Positions 55,334 through 64,000 of a stretch of 64,000 bases of DNA are shown piece after piece; within the stretch, counting starts at the first letter, position 1; each line of letters begins with the position of its first letter. Origin of the DNA: Adiantum capillus-veneris. Its lineage: Eukaryota > Streptophyta > Polypodiopsida > Polypodiales > Pteridaceae. The DNA is taken from assembly GCA_014529385.2 (NCBI GenBank), contig CM043950.1, forward strand, positions 154,248,445 to 154,312,444, written 5' to 3'. Under the pieces are notes generated by a model. It saw only the letters and a program-made list of their open reading frames with translations, was not told the origin of the DNA and made no database searches. Both the position numbers and the translations under genes were made by a program.

Positions 55334-57910
55334 ACAGCTCGAGGGATAATCATGCAGAGCACATTCCCAACGAGGCAATGTTTGAGCTCGAGATTGATGA
55401 AATGATCGAGACGATAATGGATTCAGAAAGGCTTATCTATGATGATATGAAAAGTGAAGCCGATACGCCATTGTATAATAGAGCACGTATGTCTAGATTG
55501 AAAGCACTCCTGGTTCTTCTCAACATGCAGGCAAAGTTTGGATGGAGTGACACTAGCGTTACAACGCTTTTCAGGTGATCTATTACAATTAGTTTACTTT
55601 AATAAAACTCTAAATGTATAATGATCTGATAGATTTTTACACGACTATATCTTATTTTTATGTTGTGTAGATTGCTTAAAGAGCACATACTACCAGCTGA
55701 CAATGTGATGCCAGATTCCCGAGATGAAGCAAGAAAGATTTTGCGAAACTTGGGGATGGATTACAATTCTATCCACGCTTGTCCTAATGACTGCATTCTT
55801 TTCAGAGGGGAATACATAGACATGGAGAAGTGTCCGAAATGTGATTCCGAAAGATATCGAGTAGATCTCCACGGGACAAAAATTCCACAAAAGGTTTTGC
55901 GACATTTTCCTCTGCTTCCTCGCATCAAGAATTTCTTCGAATGTAAGTCCATGGCCGCCCTAGCATCATGGCATGAGGAGAATAAATCTTCGGATGGTGT
56001 GCTACGAATTCCTGCAGATTGCACAGCCTGGAAACATATAGATGGAACATGGTTGGATTTTGCCAGGGAAGCTCGAAATTTGCGCTTAGGCCTCGCTATG
56101 GATGGCGTAAATCCATTTGGTCAAAGATCAACATCTTACAGTGTATGGCCCGTTGTCATCGTCAACTACAACATTCCCCCGTGGTTGACTACGAAGAAGG
56201 GGCACCTATGGCTAAGCTTGATTGTGCCAGGGCGATATAAAGTGGAGAATATGGATGTGTATCTTCGTCCACTATTGGAAGAGCTACAACAATTGTGGAT
56301 TGGCATAGAGGTGGTGGATATGAGCCGACACACAGGACGACGGAATGCTTTGATCAGAGGCATTCTAATGTGGACCATGCATGACTATCCCGGGCTAACA
56401 GAATGCTCAGGTGATCTATAGACACTCCTCACTCAGACACTGTAAATCTTGTTTTTCCCCATAGTTGATCTATTATCATGTGTATACATGCAGGGCTTCA
56501 AACAAGCGGATACAGAGCATGTGTCACATGTAGACCTAGACTAAATACACGTAGGGCGCCCTCACTGAAGAAGCAAATCTACGAAGGTCATCAAGCGTAT
56601 CTTCCAGAGAATCATGTGTTACACGACGGCTTTTTGGGAAGAGAGCCACCAAGGATGTCTGCACAAGCATGGTTAGAGCAGAAGGAGATGTGCGATGACG
56701 GATTGCCTCCAGGGATGAAGAGACTATCTCTATGGTACGAGTTACCATACTGGCCCCGACTCATGATCAATCACTTGCTCGATCCAATGCACATATTCAA
56801 GAATGTGGGTAATCTACTATGGGACCATCTGAGCGGCAAGAAAGATACTTTGGGAGCCAGAATTGACCTTAGAAATGTGGATCGTATGGAGCAATATTGG
56901 CTGCAAACAGCGTCTGATGAATCGATAAAACTCCCTAAAGCACCATGGATTTTCACAGGAGCCCAAGAACGCAAAGTAAAAGAGACCATTCGATCTTTGC
57001 GGACCCCCACTGGCGTAATGCACTCGCTTCGAACGTGTTTTACTAAAGAAGGAAAGCTTACCGGTTTGAAGTCACACGATTGGCATAAAATGTGTCAGGT
57101 ACGTTCATAGTGGACTTTAATATCATTGCATAAAATGTGGACTTTAATATCATTGCTGCACATACTTTACAGTTTATTTTACCGGTTGCCATTGAGGGAT
57201 GTTTGTCTCTCGACATCCGTAACACAATCTACAAACTTGCAAAGCTGGTGCAATGGATCTCACAAAAGGAGATCAACGTAGACTCCATACCATTCGCCAA
57301 ACTAAATGCTGTGGAGCTTGTGTGCATGTTTGAGAAACATTTTCCTACTACCATGCTAACCATTCAGGTGCATCTTCTTGTTCACATAGTTGATGAGGTG
57401 GAAATAGCTGGCACAGTTCATTCCAGATGGATGTTCTTCTTAGAACATTTCATGAAAACGCTTGAGGGATATGTGCGTCAAAAGGCACGTCCGAAGGGTA
57501 GCATGGCAGAAGGTTGGTTGGTATCAGAGTCCCTAGTGTACATTGGAGAGTGGCTAGACGGATTTGATAAAGCCCGGGACACGCCATGGCGAACCATAGA
57601 TGATGAGCGCATATCTGGGATTGTCATGTGCAATCTCGGTGTTGAGAAGAAGATGACGGAAGATCTAGAGGCTAAAATCAACAGATTTTGCATGCTTCAC
57701 AATCCAGTGATGCAAAAGTGGATTTCACAATATGAGGATGCAAAGCAAGAGCGACAAAGGGCACGAATCGAGTGGAGACGGGGAAGACGACCACCGATGC
57801 ACTATCCGATGGGTCTGGAGAGCCTACCAACATTCATGAGCTTAAGATGGTTGCACAACCAATTGAAAAGCGCACAACAATGCGGTGACGAAATGACTGA
57901 GGAAGAGTAG
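55334..57910 (+). pseudogene. CACTA transposase (TnpD type), copy B
   Basis: Exons: up to 55574, 55671-56410, 56494-57098, 57173-57910 (stop TAG). Each junction is GT-AG and the joined frame is open from the truncation to the stop. It holds the Transposase_21 catalytic region and the DUF4218-like domain (LPVAIEGCLSLDIRN, HSRWMFFLEHFMKTL, ESLVYIGEWLDGF), and continues past the point where copy A has a stop (AKQERQRARIEWRRGRR...). The first exon lacks its start and about 97 residues. Complementary damage to copy A. Confidence 0.88.
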
Positions 57911-58440
57911 GAGTACTCTCGGGGTTGCGCGACCAAGTTAAGTTTGCCATGTACGACTGGCTAGTGACTTTATTTCTAAACGTTTGAACGGCCACTCATA
58001 ATCTTTGTTCGTTGTAGTATAAGTCATACACGGCAGCTTGGTGTAAAGGTCGACATTTTAGGGTGGAACGGATCGACAAAAAGCGTTTTACTCAAGATTG
58101 TGGAATCATGGCAAAATGTTTACAGTCTAGTCGGAGGATATGTGTTTGAACGGAGAGCTCTATATAGATATAGGAAGTTATGCTGAGTTATGAGAGGATG
58201 AGAGAGAGATCTCTTAAAGCCACAAATATTGTATTTGAACAATTTTTCTCCGTGTTGTAAAAGCTCTGGCTCTCTAAGTACCTTCCATGGTGTATAACGC
58301 TCTTTTCTACTCGCGCTCACATCTTTTGATTGAAAATTTTGAGTTTTCGACTTGCCTCTTCTATCACTCAATTCATTGCGTCATTGTATTTAATGGTCTT
58401 TACGTCATTGTCTACTCTATTCATTCAATATTAAGTTTAA

Positions 58441-58526
58441 ATATTCGTGTGTTTAATGCAGGTATGGATGATGAGGAGTTTCTTTCTTCTTTGTCACCGC
58501 AGCAGAGACAGTGGTACGTGGACCGT
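58441..58526 (+). pseudogene. Start of CACTA copy B second gene, cut by LTR insertion
   Basis: MDDEEFLSSLSPQQRQWYV begins at 58464 after the same TTTAATGCAG acceptor as in copy A. It is interrupted after about 20 codons by the LTR at 58527. Confidence 0.8.
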
Positions 58527-58820
58527 TGTTAACCCTCACGGCACACGGACACCCTATCACCTACGATGGACGTGTATTATGTATTTGGTAGAGTCAGGTA
58601 TCGGGCTTGTCGGACCAATAGGGAAAGGTAGAGTGATCGCCGATGAGAGGCGCACTTTAACTTGGACATTCAAGGGATTAGTTGGTTAAGCATGGGCGCC
58701 CAAGTGTGAATGGGGTGAGCTCCTATAAAATCCAACTAAACCTAATTTTTACTCATTCTCTCATTTGTGCAATTGAAGAGTGCTCTTGCTCCATCTCCAT
58801 CTTCTTCTTCTTCACCTCCT

Positions 58821-58857
<37 letters not shown>

Positions 58858-59107
58858 GAGAGTGTGTGTGCGATCGAGCATTACGAAGGCACGACGGCGG
58901 CGAAGCGGTTGAGCGCGGCACGAATGCAGCTTCTTCTTCATCGCGGTGAGGAATCCACCACGAAGGCGAGCGTAGAGCGGTGAGTGACACACCCTTTGTT
59001 TTCTTGAGCTTGCTAGTTTAGGCTTGTTGTGTGCTTGGAGCCTTTTGTGGCTCGCACGCGGTGTATCGGCAAGTCCCTTGCTTCGACAGTGCGGCAAGGA
59101 GCGCACA
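58527..59107 (+). repeat. 5' LTR of the right-hand Ty3 element
   Basis: 581 bp, TGTTAACCC...GCGCACA, placed by the CACTA break on the left and the PBS on the right. The partner LTR is outside the window. Contains (TG)n(AG)n at 58820-58860. Confidence 0.85.
58724..58730 (+). promoter_or_regulatory. LTR TATA box
   Basis: TATAAAA about 200 bp into the LTR, preceding a CT-rich transcribed region. Probable promoter of the right-hand element. Confidence 0.6.
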
Positions 59108-59111
59108 TTTT

Positions 59112-59130
59112 TGGCGCCGTTGCCGGGGAT
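59112..59130 (+). other. Primer-binding site (tRNA-Asp)
   Basis: TGGCGCCGTTGCCGGGGAT four bases after the LTR, same primer class as the giant element. Confidence 0.9.
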
Positions 59131-59732
59131 ATGCCCTACACTAAGCTCGGTTAGCACTTTACGCTTCCTTGTGGTGCAATTTCTATCATAGGAAAGGCAG
59201 GGAAGGAGTGTGTGGAGATTTCTTTTTTTTTGCGTTTTCTGTCAAGTTTCAATTTCTGCTATTGTCTGTGCTTTTTCAATTTCGGGATCGGGATCATTTT
59301 CCCAAGCCCAAGCCCAAGCCCAAGCCCAAGCCCAAGCCCAGGCCCAGGCCTCAGTCCTCAGTCTTATGATATATACTAGACTCACTCTTATATATATACC
59401 CTACTCCCTCAAGAGAGAATGAGAGCATGTGGGACAAGTCCTCCACTCTCCTCCTTTCTTTTCCCACTTGCACCCTTAGACTTTCTAGTTTGAGCCTAGT
59501 TCCCTACTGGAAATTGACAGTTTTAGGGATTCCGAGGGCATAAAGTGACCAAACGGAGGGCTGTAAAGCACGGCACGACCCTCTGACCGATACGCTCGTT
59601 TTGAGCTATCACACGGCCCATTCCACGACACGCTCTAAAAAATCTAGCAAAAAAACAAACAAAAAACACGCTAAAAACTAGTCACAAGGCCTCCTAGAGC
59701 AGCTTTTTGACACCTTAGGGTATCAAAAGCAC
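59131..59732 (+). other. Leader of the right-hand element with CCCAAG repeat
   Basis: No ORF supported. A hexanucleotide array (CCCAAG, later CCCAGG) at about 59301-59350, roughly eight units. Confidence 0.75.
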
Positions 59733-62700
59733 ATGCACTTACGCTCTGGGCGGGTGCTAGAACACGAGCATATTGAGGGTGCCTCTATTCATACGGACAC
59801 CCATTACCCATCCACGATAAGCTCTAGACCCTCAGCGGGGACACAAGGTAGCACCACCCAAGACCCTAAAATAGCCGCTAGTGATTCCTCCTCCGACTCA
59901 GAAATCATGGAAGCATACCCTACCCAAAACACTGAGAGAGAAGGCCATGCACCTCCCGAAGCTCCACATCCTAGTACTAGTATGTTTAGCCCTTTCATGG
60001 AAACATTAGGTAGAGCTACTCGCTCGGAACCTGATGCAAATGAAGCACACGAAGGGGGTGGGGAAGTGGACTCTCCTTTCACATCGCACGTGGACCCCAC
60101 ACCCCCAAAGAGTGTCCATGTGGATATCCTGCCAACTTCTTACCAAGAAGGCCCTGTTGAGCTGCCTCCTTCAGAAGTTCCCTCTAGAGTACCGTTGGTG
60201 ACAAGTAAAACCACGGGGAGCAACATTGCTTCTACCTCACAAGAAACCATTAACACGTCGACTCTAGAAGGATTGTTCATTAATGATCATTGGACATACG
60301 ACCTCCACACTGAGGTGTTGACAGATCTACACTCTGGCCACGCCTACCATGTAGGATGGATAGAGATTGTACAATCCACCTCTAGTGCCACGAGCATCGA
60401 AGATCAACAGAAAATGATCTGTAATGTTATCCATGGCATTATTCAATCAGAAAAGCAAAACCGAGGGGTAAATATACTCTCAACTGGCCCCATGAGATTT
60501 CTGGATACGAGCAAGGCTCAACAGCCTACTCTATCACAAATGGAGACTCCTCTAATGAGTCCCATGGACCCATCTTACGTCATTTCACCTGGGGTCTCTA
60601 TGCAATCTGAGCCTCCGAGCGAAAACTTTAGCTTCCCTAACTTGGCTCAACCCTCTATTAAGGAAAACACAGTGCTCACTCTAGGGATAAGCCTGACAGA
60701 GAATGTACCAATGACATCCACGGTTAGCGCAGTGCCACTACCTAGTGTCGTAGTACCTAATATGGGGCCTCGACCATATGTGCCTCTAGCCCCTTATGCA
60801 CACATGCCCCCCACACCTCCAATAGTACCACTTCCTTATGCTCCTCGAGTGCCGCTCCCTAGCTCTTATCCGAGTGGACCTATGCCCGGTTATGTTCCAT
60901 ATCCTGCATCATCCACACATATGCCAAGACCAGCACCCGTCCCTCTCCCACATATGATTCCAAGAGTACCTCCACCGGCCCTACCTCCTCACATAGGTGA
61001 CTTGGCAGCGTTTGCTCAAACCATAGGTCGATCTATCGCGGAAAATATGTGTCACGCATCTGATAGAGAGCCTAGAATTAAGGCAGTACAAATTGCCAAA
61101 CTCACGCAAAAATTCAATGGGGACGAAGATGCTAGGAAACACATTGAAGTGTTTGAACAAGTATGTGATTCCTTAGGGGAACGCAACGAACTACATAAGT
61201 GCAATGCCTTAAGCTTGACATTAAGTGGGAAGGCTGGAGATTGGTATAGGACCCTAAGGGTGGACGAGAAAACAATCTACCCTACCCTTCGAAGGTTGTT
61301 TCTAAAGGAGTACATACGAGAAGGTGTGCTTTGGGGTGTAGCATCTCAGCTACAGAAGGCCGAACGTAAGGAAGGAGAGTCAATAAGGGACTTCATTAGT
61401 CGTCTAAAGCACTTAAACTCTCGTTGCCCTGTAAATGAGCGCTTCAACAATAACCAACTGCTTGATCGATTCATTCGAGGGTTGAGGAATGAAGGAATCT
61501 ATAATGGACTAGTGATTAGAGGTATCACAACTTGGGAAGATGTCACTGCCAATGCAATCCAATTAGAGGACAACTTGATGATAGCAGGCATGAGGGTGTC
61601 TACTGACACGAGATCCACTAGCTCACAAGCCATTGAGTATGAACCCATGACAAAGCCCATTGCCAATGAGCCAAAGGTATTTGAGACATTCTTGACAGAC
61701 CTCACCAAGGCAATCCAAGAGTCTCTTAAGGATAACCGACCCCCTCAAAATAGTCACATGTATCCAAGAAGGGAGCAACAATGGTGTTCCATTTGCTTAG
61801 GTCCACATAGCACTAGTGAGTGCCCTACATTTAGAGTAAAATTTAATGGAACTTGCAACGCATGTGGTAGGTATGGTCACCAAGCTAAGGATTGTTTAAT
61901 GATCAAACGTATGATGGCAAATAGACCACCTGTAGCCTGGACGGATGAGCCTCGAGCTCCTGTATTGATGCCTACTCCACCTGTTGAGCAACTACCGCAA
62001 CACATGGTCCCTAGATCTCAAAATGTTGTACAAGCTACACCGCTACCACCTCCTGTGCTAGGACCGCAGCCCCCGCATCCAAGAGTTGCCCCTATGAACC
62101 AAGTGGGTTGCGAGCCATCAAATGCTTATCCAAATGGCTGTGAGGAGGAAATAGACACTAGTATTGCCTACGGACTTGATACATTGGAAGAATGTTCTAT
62201 ATACTACATGGAAGATTGTTGGGGGCAAGTCAAGCCGGTTTATCAAGCTGCTGCTCTCGCATCCAGAGGTGAAAATATCAACACCCAGGCTAGGAGGCCA
62301 CCTCTTCAATGCTACGAGTGTGGTGGACCACATCGAGTAGCGGAATGCCCTATTAGGCTGCAAAAGAATGCTGCACAGATGCAAATGAATCAAGGGAGCA
62401 TGTCTGCAATGCCAATACTCACATGTAATCGTTGTGGCATAGATCACTTGATTGCCCAATGCCCCTATAACCCAAATGCGCCTAAAATCACACCCCTGAA
62501 TTTGGTCGAAATTGCTAGTGTGACATCGCCAATGCCACCCGTCGCACCCGCTTATGCGATTACACGGTCCATGCTTCAAGGGCCAGGACATATCCTCGAA
62601 GAGAGAGATACCGCGTCAGTTATCCAAGCAAAGAAAAAGAAGACACGAAGGAAGAAGTTGCAGAATACGGAAAATTCAAAGCCAAGTTCCAAAACAAACA

Positions 62701-64000
62701 TAGGAACAGGAGATGACCCCGTGTATATGAATGACCTCGAGGATGATTCAGATTCAGTCGAGACAATGGAGACTAGAACCAATACCACAAAGGGAAAGAC
62801 CGACAAAGAAAACCGTAACATGGAACCAAATGGAAACCGAATAAGAGAAAATCATAAAGATCCTCTGAAAACACCACAAGTGTTTCCAAATCCAATCCAA
62901 GACCCCCAAGATAAACCGCAGGGGCAAAAAGGGAAGAATCGTAAAAAGAAGATTGGGACGTATCCAAACCCAGTAGACGAGATTAAGCAAGTGAAACATC
63001 TAAGAGGTTTAGTGGAGAAGACTCAAAGGAAACTAGAACCAGAACCCATGCAGGTGAAAATTCATGACACAGTGTTTCCCACACAAGTTCATCCACCCCA
63101 CATGAACCATAGACCGTTAGCCATATCTAGTATCATCCAAGAAGGGAGTGAGGACAGGACATCAGAAAGTGAGCATACACCCTTCTTGTTGGAAAGGATG
63201 TTTAACGAAGGAATACCTGATCCCATTGAGGAATATGAGATTCCATCCTCACCAGTTCTTAGTGAAGGACCTACACCTTGCAAAACGCCAATGAATGTTG
63301 CCAAACTAGTGGACTTCATGTCTTCTGAGGTCCGAACCACGATCATAGCAAAGCTGTATGGAGATCCTGAGTTATTCCTTGCACTTCGAGCATTCCTTAA
63401 CGGAGAGCTACGAACGGGATTACCCCAGTTTGCGCAACCAAATAGGCCTGACTCGATTATGATTGATGAGGAAAATCATGTGCAATCACTTGACTTAGAT
63501 GGACACGAGTCTGTGATTGAGGTACCCATTAACGAATTAGGGCAGTATTTTGAAGGCGAAGAGTCTAATGCGACCCTACCTATCACTACCAAGGGATTAA
63601 CTATAAAGGGAATTCTTGATGGTGGTGCGGGAGTTAGCATCGTTACAAAAGATTGTTGGGAATCCATGGGAAAACCCCGCCTCAGTGTTACTAACATTGT
63701 GGTAAAGATGGCAAATGGTACCATAGCCAAACCTATGGGGATGCTCAAGGATCTTAAGATCAAAGTTCTAGGACACAAGGTACGACATACGTTCATTGTA
63801 ATGGATTTCTCTAAACACCTTATGTCATATGAAATGATTTTAGGACGACCATTCATGAGGGAAGCACAAATGGTTCATGATTGGTCTAAAAATCATGTCT
63901 ATTTGCAATTCCAAGACTCTGTCCTTAGAGTGGATTTGGTGACTGGTAAGGTACACCCCTTAGGGAGTAAAACCATTATTGATCATCGCTCTGACACCAC
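59733..64000 (+). CDS. Gag-protease polyprotein, intact, partial at right edge
   Basis: More than 1420 codons with no stop, from ATG 59733 (MHLRSGRVLEHEH; in-frame stop at 59679). Residues 1-450: disordered, Pro-rich near 350-430. About 450-590: gag fold (KLTQKFNGDEDARKHIEVFE, GKAGDWYRTLRVDEKTIYPT, RDFISRLKHLNSRCP, LLDRFIRGLRNEG). Four zinc knuckles follow: CSICLGPHSTSEC, CNACGRYGHQAKDC, CYECGGPHRVAEC, CNRCGIDHLIAQC; the second is canonical, the others one residue shorter (CX2CX3HX4C). Then a basic and acidic linker (KKKKTRRKK) and, near residue 1290, the protease: GILDGGAGVSIVTKDCWESM, KMANGTIAKPMGMLKDLKI, YEMILGRPFMREAQMVHDW. Asp-Gly-Gly at the active site. The element looks recent and possibly functional; pol is out of view. 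Confidence 0.88.
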   Translation, partial: MHLRSGRVLEHEHIEGASIHTDTHYPSTISSRPSAGTQGSTTQDPKIAASDSSSDSEIMEAYPTQNTEREGHAPPEAPHPSTSMFSPFMETLGRATRSEPDANEAHEGGGEVDSPFTSHVDPTPPKSVHVDILPTSYQEGPVELPPSEVPSRVPLVTSKTTGSNIASTSQETINTSTLEGLFINDHWTYDLHTEVLTDLHSGHAYHVGWIEIVQSTSSATSIEDQQKMICNVIHGIIQSEKQNRGVNILSTGPMRFLDTSKAQQPTLSQMETPLMSPMDPSYVISPGVSMQSEPPSENFSFPNLAQPSIKENTVLTLGISLTENVPMTSTVSAVPLPSVVVPNMGPRPYVPLAPYAHMPPTPPIVPLPYAPRVPLPSSYPSGPMPGYVPYPASSTHMPRPAPVPLPHMIPRVPPPALPPHIGDLAAFAQTIGRSIAENMCHASDREPRIKAVQIAKLTQKFNGDEDARKHIEVFEQVCDSLGERNELHKCNALSLTLSGKAGDWYRTLRVDEKTIYPTLRRLFLKEYIREGVLWGVASQLQKAERKEGESIRDFISRLKHLNSRCPVNERFNNNQLLDRFIRGLRNEGIYNGLVIRGITTWEDVTANAIQLEDNLMIAGMRVSTDTRSTSSQAIEYEPMTKPIANEPKVFETFLTDLTKAIQESLKDNRPPQNSHMYPRREQQWCSICLGPHSTSECPTFRVKFNGTCNACGRYGHQAKDCLMIKRMMANRPPVAWTDEPRAPVLMPTPPVEQLPQHMVPRSQNVVQATPLPPPVLGPQPPHPRVAPMNQVGCEPSNAYPNGCEEEIDTSIAYGLDTLEECSIYYMEDCWGQVKPVYQAAALASRGENINTQARRPPLQCYECGGPHRVAECPIRLQKNAAQMQMNQGSMSAMPILTCNRCGIDHLIAQCPYNPNAPKITPLNLVEIASVTSPMPPVAPAYAITRSMLQGPGHILEERDTASVIQAKKKKTRRKKLQNTENSKPSSKTNIGTGDDPVYMNDLEDDSDSVETMETRTNTTKGKTDKENRNMEPNGNRIRENHKDPLKTPQVFPNPIQDPQDKPQGQKGKNRKKKIGTYPNPVDEIKQVKHLRGLVEKTQRKLEPEPMQVKIHDTVFPTQVHPPHMNHRPLAISSIIQEGSEDRTSESEHTPFLLERMFNEGIPDPIEEYEIPSSPVLSEGPTPCKTPMNVAKLVDFMSSEVRTTIIAKLYGDPELFLALRAFLNGELRTGLPQFAQPNRPDSIMIDEENHVQSLDLDGHESVIEVPINELGQYFEGEESNATLPITTKGLTIKGILDGGAGVSIVTKDCWESMGKPRLSVTNIVVKMANGTIAKPMGMLKDLKIKVLGHKVRHTFIVMDFSKHLMSYEMILGRPFMREAQMVHDWSKNHVYLQFQDSVLRVDLVTGKVHPLGSKTIIDHRSDT

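Larger units (their letters stand above)
55334..58526 (+). mobile_element. CACTA transposon, copy B, truncated at both ends
   Basis: Plus-strand relative of copy A, colinear with copy A from about 33375 down to 29605. The left part (terminal repeat, first exon start) is lost at the Tat LTR, and the right part is cut at 58526 by the next LTR. About 560 bp covering the DUF4216 exon are deleted at about 58127 (junction CTAGTCG/GAGGATATG). Confidence 0.9.
58527..64000 (+). mobile_element. Ty3/gypsy (Athila/Tat-like) retrotransposon, 5' part, running off right edge
   Basis: LTR, tRNA-Asp PBS, leader and an uninterrupted gag-protease frame on the plus strand. Inserted into CACTA copy B; the 5 bp before it (ACCGT, 58522-58526) are the expected target duplication. 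The 3' half is outside the window. Confidence 0.9.

Noticed and set aside
59301-59350. Telomere-like repeat
   Set aside because: The unit is CCCAAG/CCCAGG, not the plant telomere CCCTAAA, and lies inside a retroelement leader.

Overview
The window is nuclear DNA of a land plant, made mostly of transposable elements stacked inside one another. The plant call rests on a spliced four-exon gene that I read as MPB2C, CACTA (En/Spm) transposons, plant-type Ty1/copia and Ty3/gypsy elements with tRNA-iMet or tRNA-Asp primer-binding sites, and long GA/CT microsatellites. The species cannot be named. The MPB2C N terminus looks divergent from what I recall of angiosperm proteins, so a fern or other non-flowering lineage is possible (weak inference). 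I see no rRNA, tRNA, CRISPR or prokaryotic feature.

Layout. 1-914: end of a LINE reverse transcriptase (minus). 958-1240: simple repeats. 2201-5048: MPB2C (minus, 4 exons, 378 aa, apparently intact), the only convincing host gene. 6762-45791: an old minus-strand coiled-coil ORF that has been split by three LTR retrotransposons: a gag-less copia element (6773-10451, target duplication ATCCT), a chromovirus with 153-bp LTRs (11206-17075, TTCTA), and a giant Ty3 element (18996-45718, GAACT/GAACC). The coiled-coil reading frame continues across all three insertions.

The giant element (26.7 kb, plus strand) has a tRNA-Asp PBS, a leader, an unrecognised ORF before gag, gag, protease, RT, RNase H, integrase, then a second protease-like ORF after integrase, a spacer, and a long coiled-coil 3' ORF. 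A palindromic motif built on CGATCGCGATCG recurs nine times in its LTRs, leader and 3' spacer. Its pol is interrupted by a complete CACTA transposon (27791-35823, TTT duplication) that carries a broken transposase gene, a second DNA-binding-type gene and a captured fragment of a heavy-metal-associated isoprenylated plant protein (HIPP) gene.

45790-55333: a minus-strand Tat-lineage Ty3 element with two RNase H domains and nearly identical 1.34-kb LTRs but unrelated flanks. 55334-58526: a second, truncated CACTA copy (plus) whose catalytic exons are intact. 58527-64000: the 5' LTR, PBS and an uninterrupted gag-protease ORF of another Ty3 element, running off the right edge.

How the parts relate: the elements supply only their own replication functions. 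The order of events is readable. The coiled-coil ORF came first, then the chromovirus (about 7% LTR divergence by eye), the copia element (about 3%) and the giant element, with the CACTA inside the last. The Tat element and the right-hand element look youngest.
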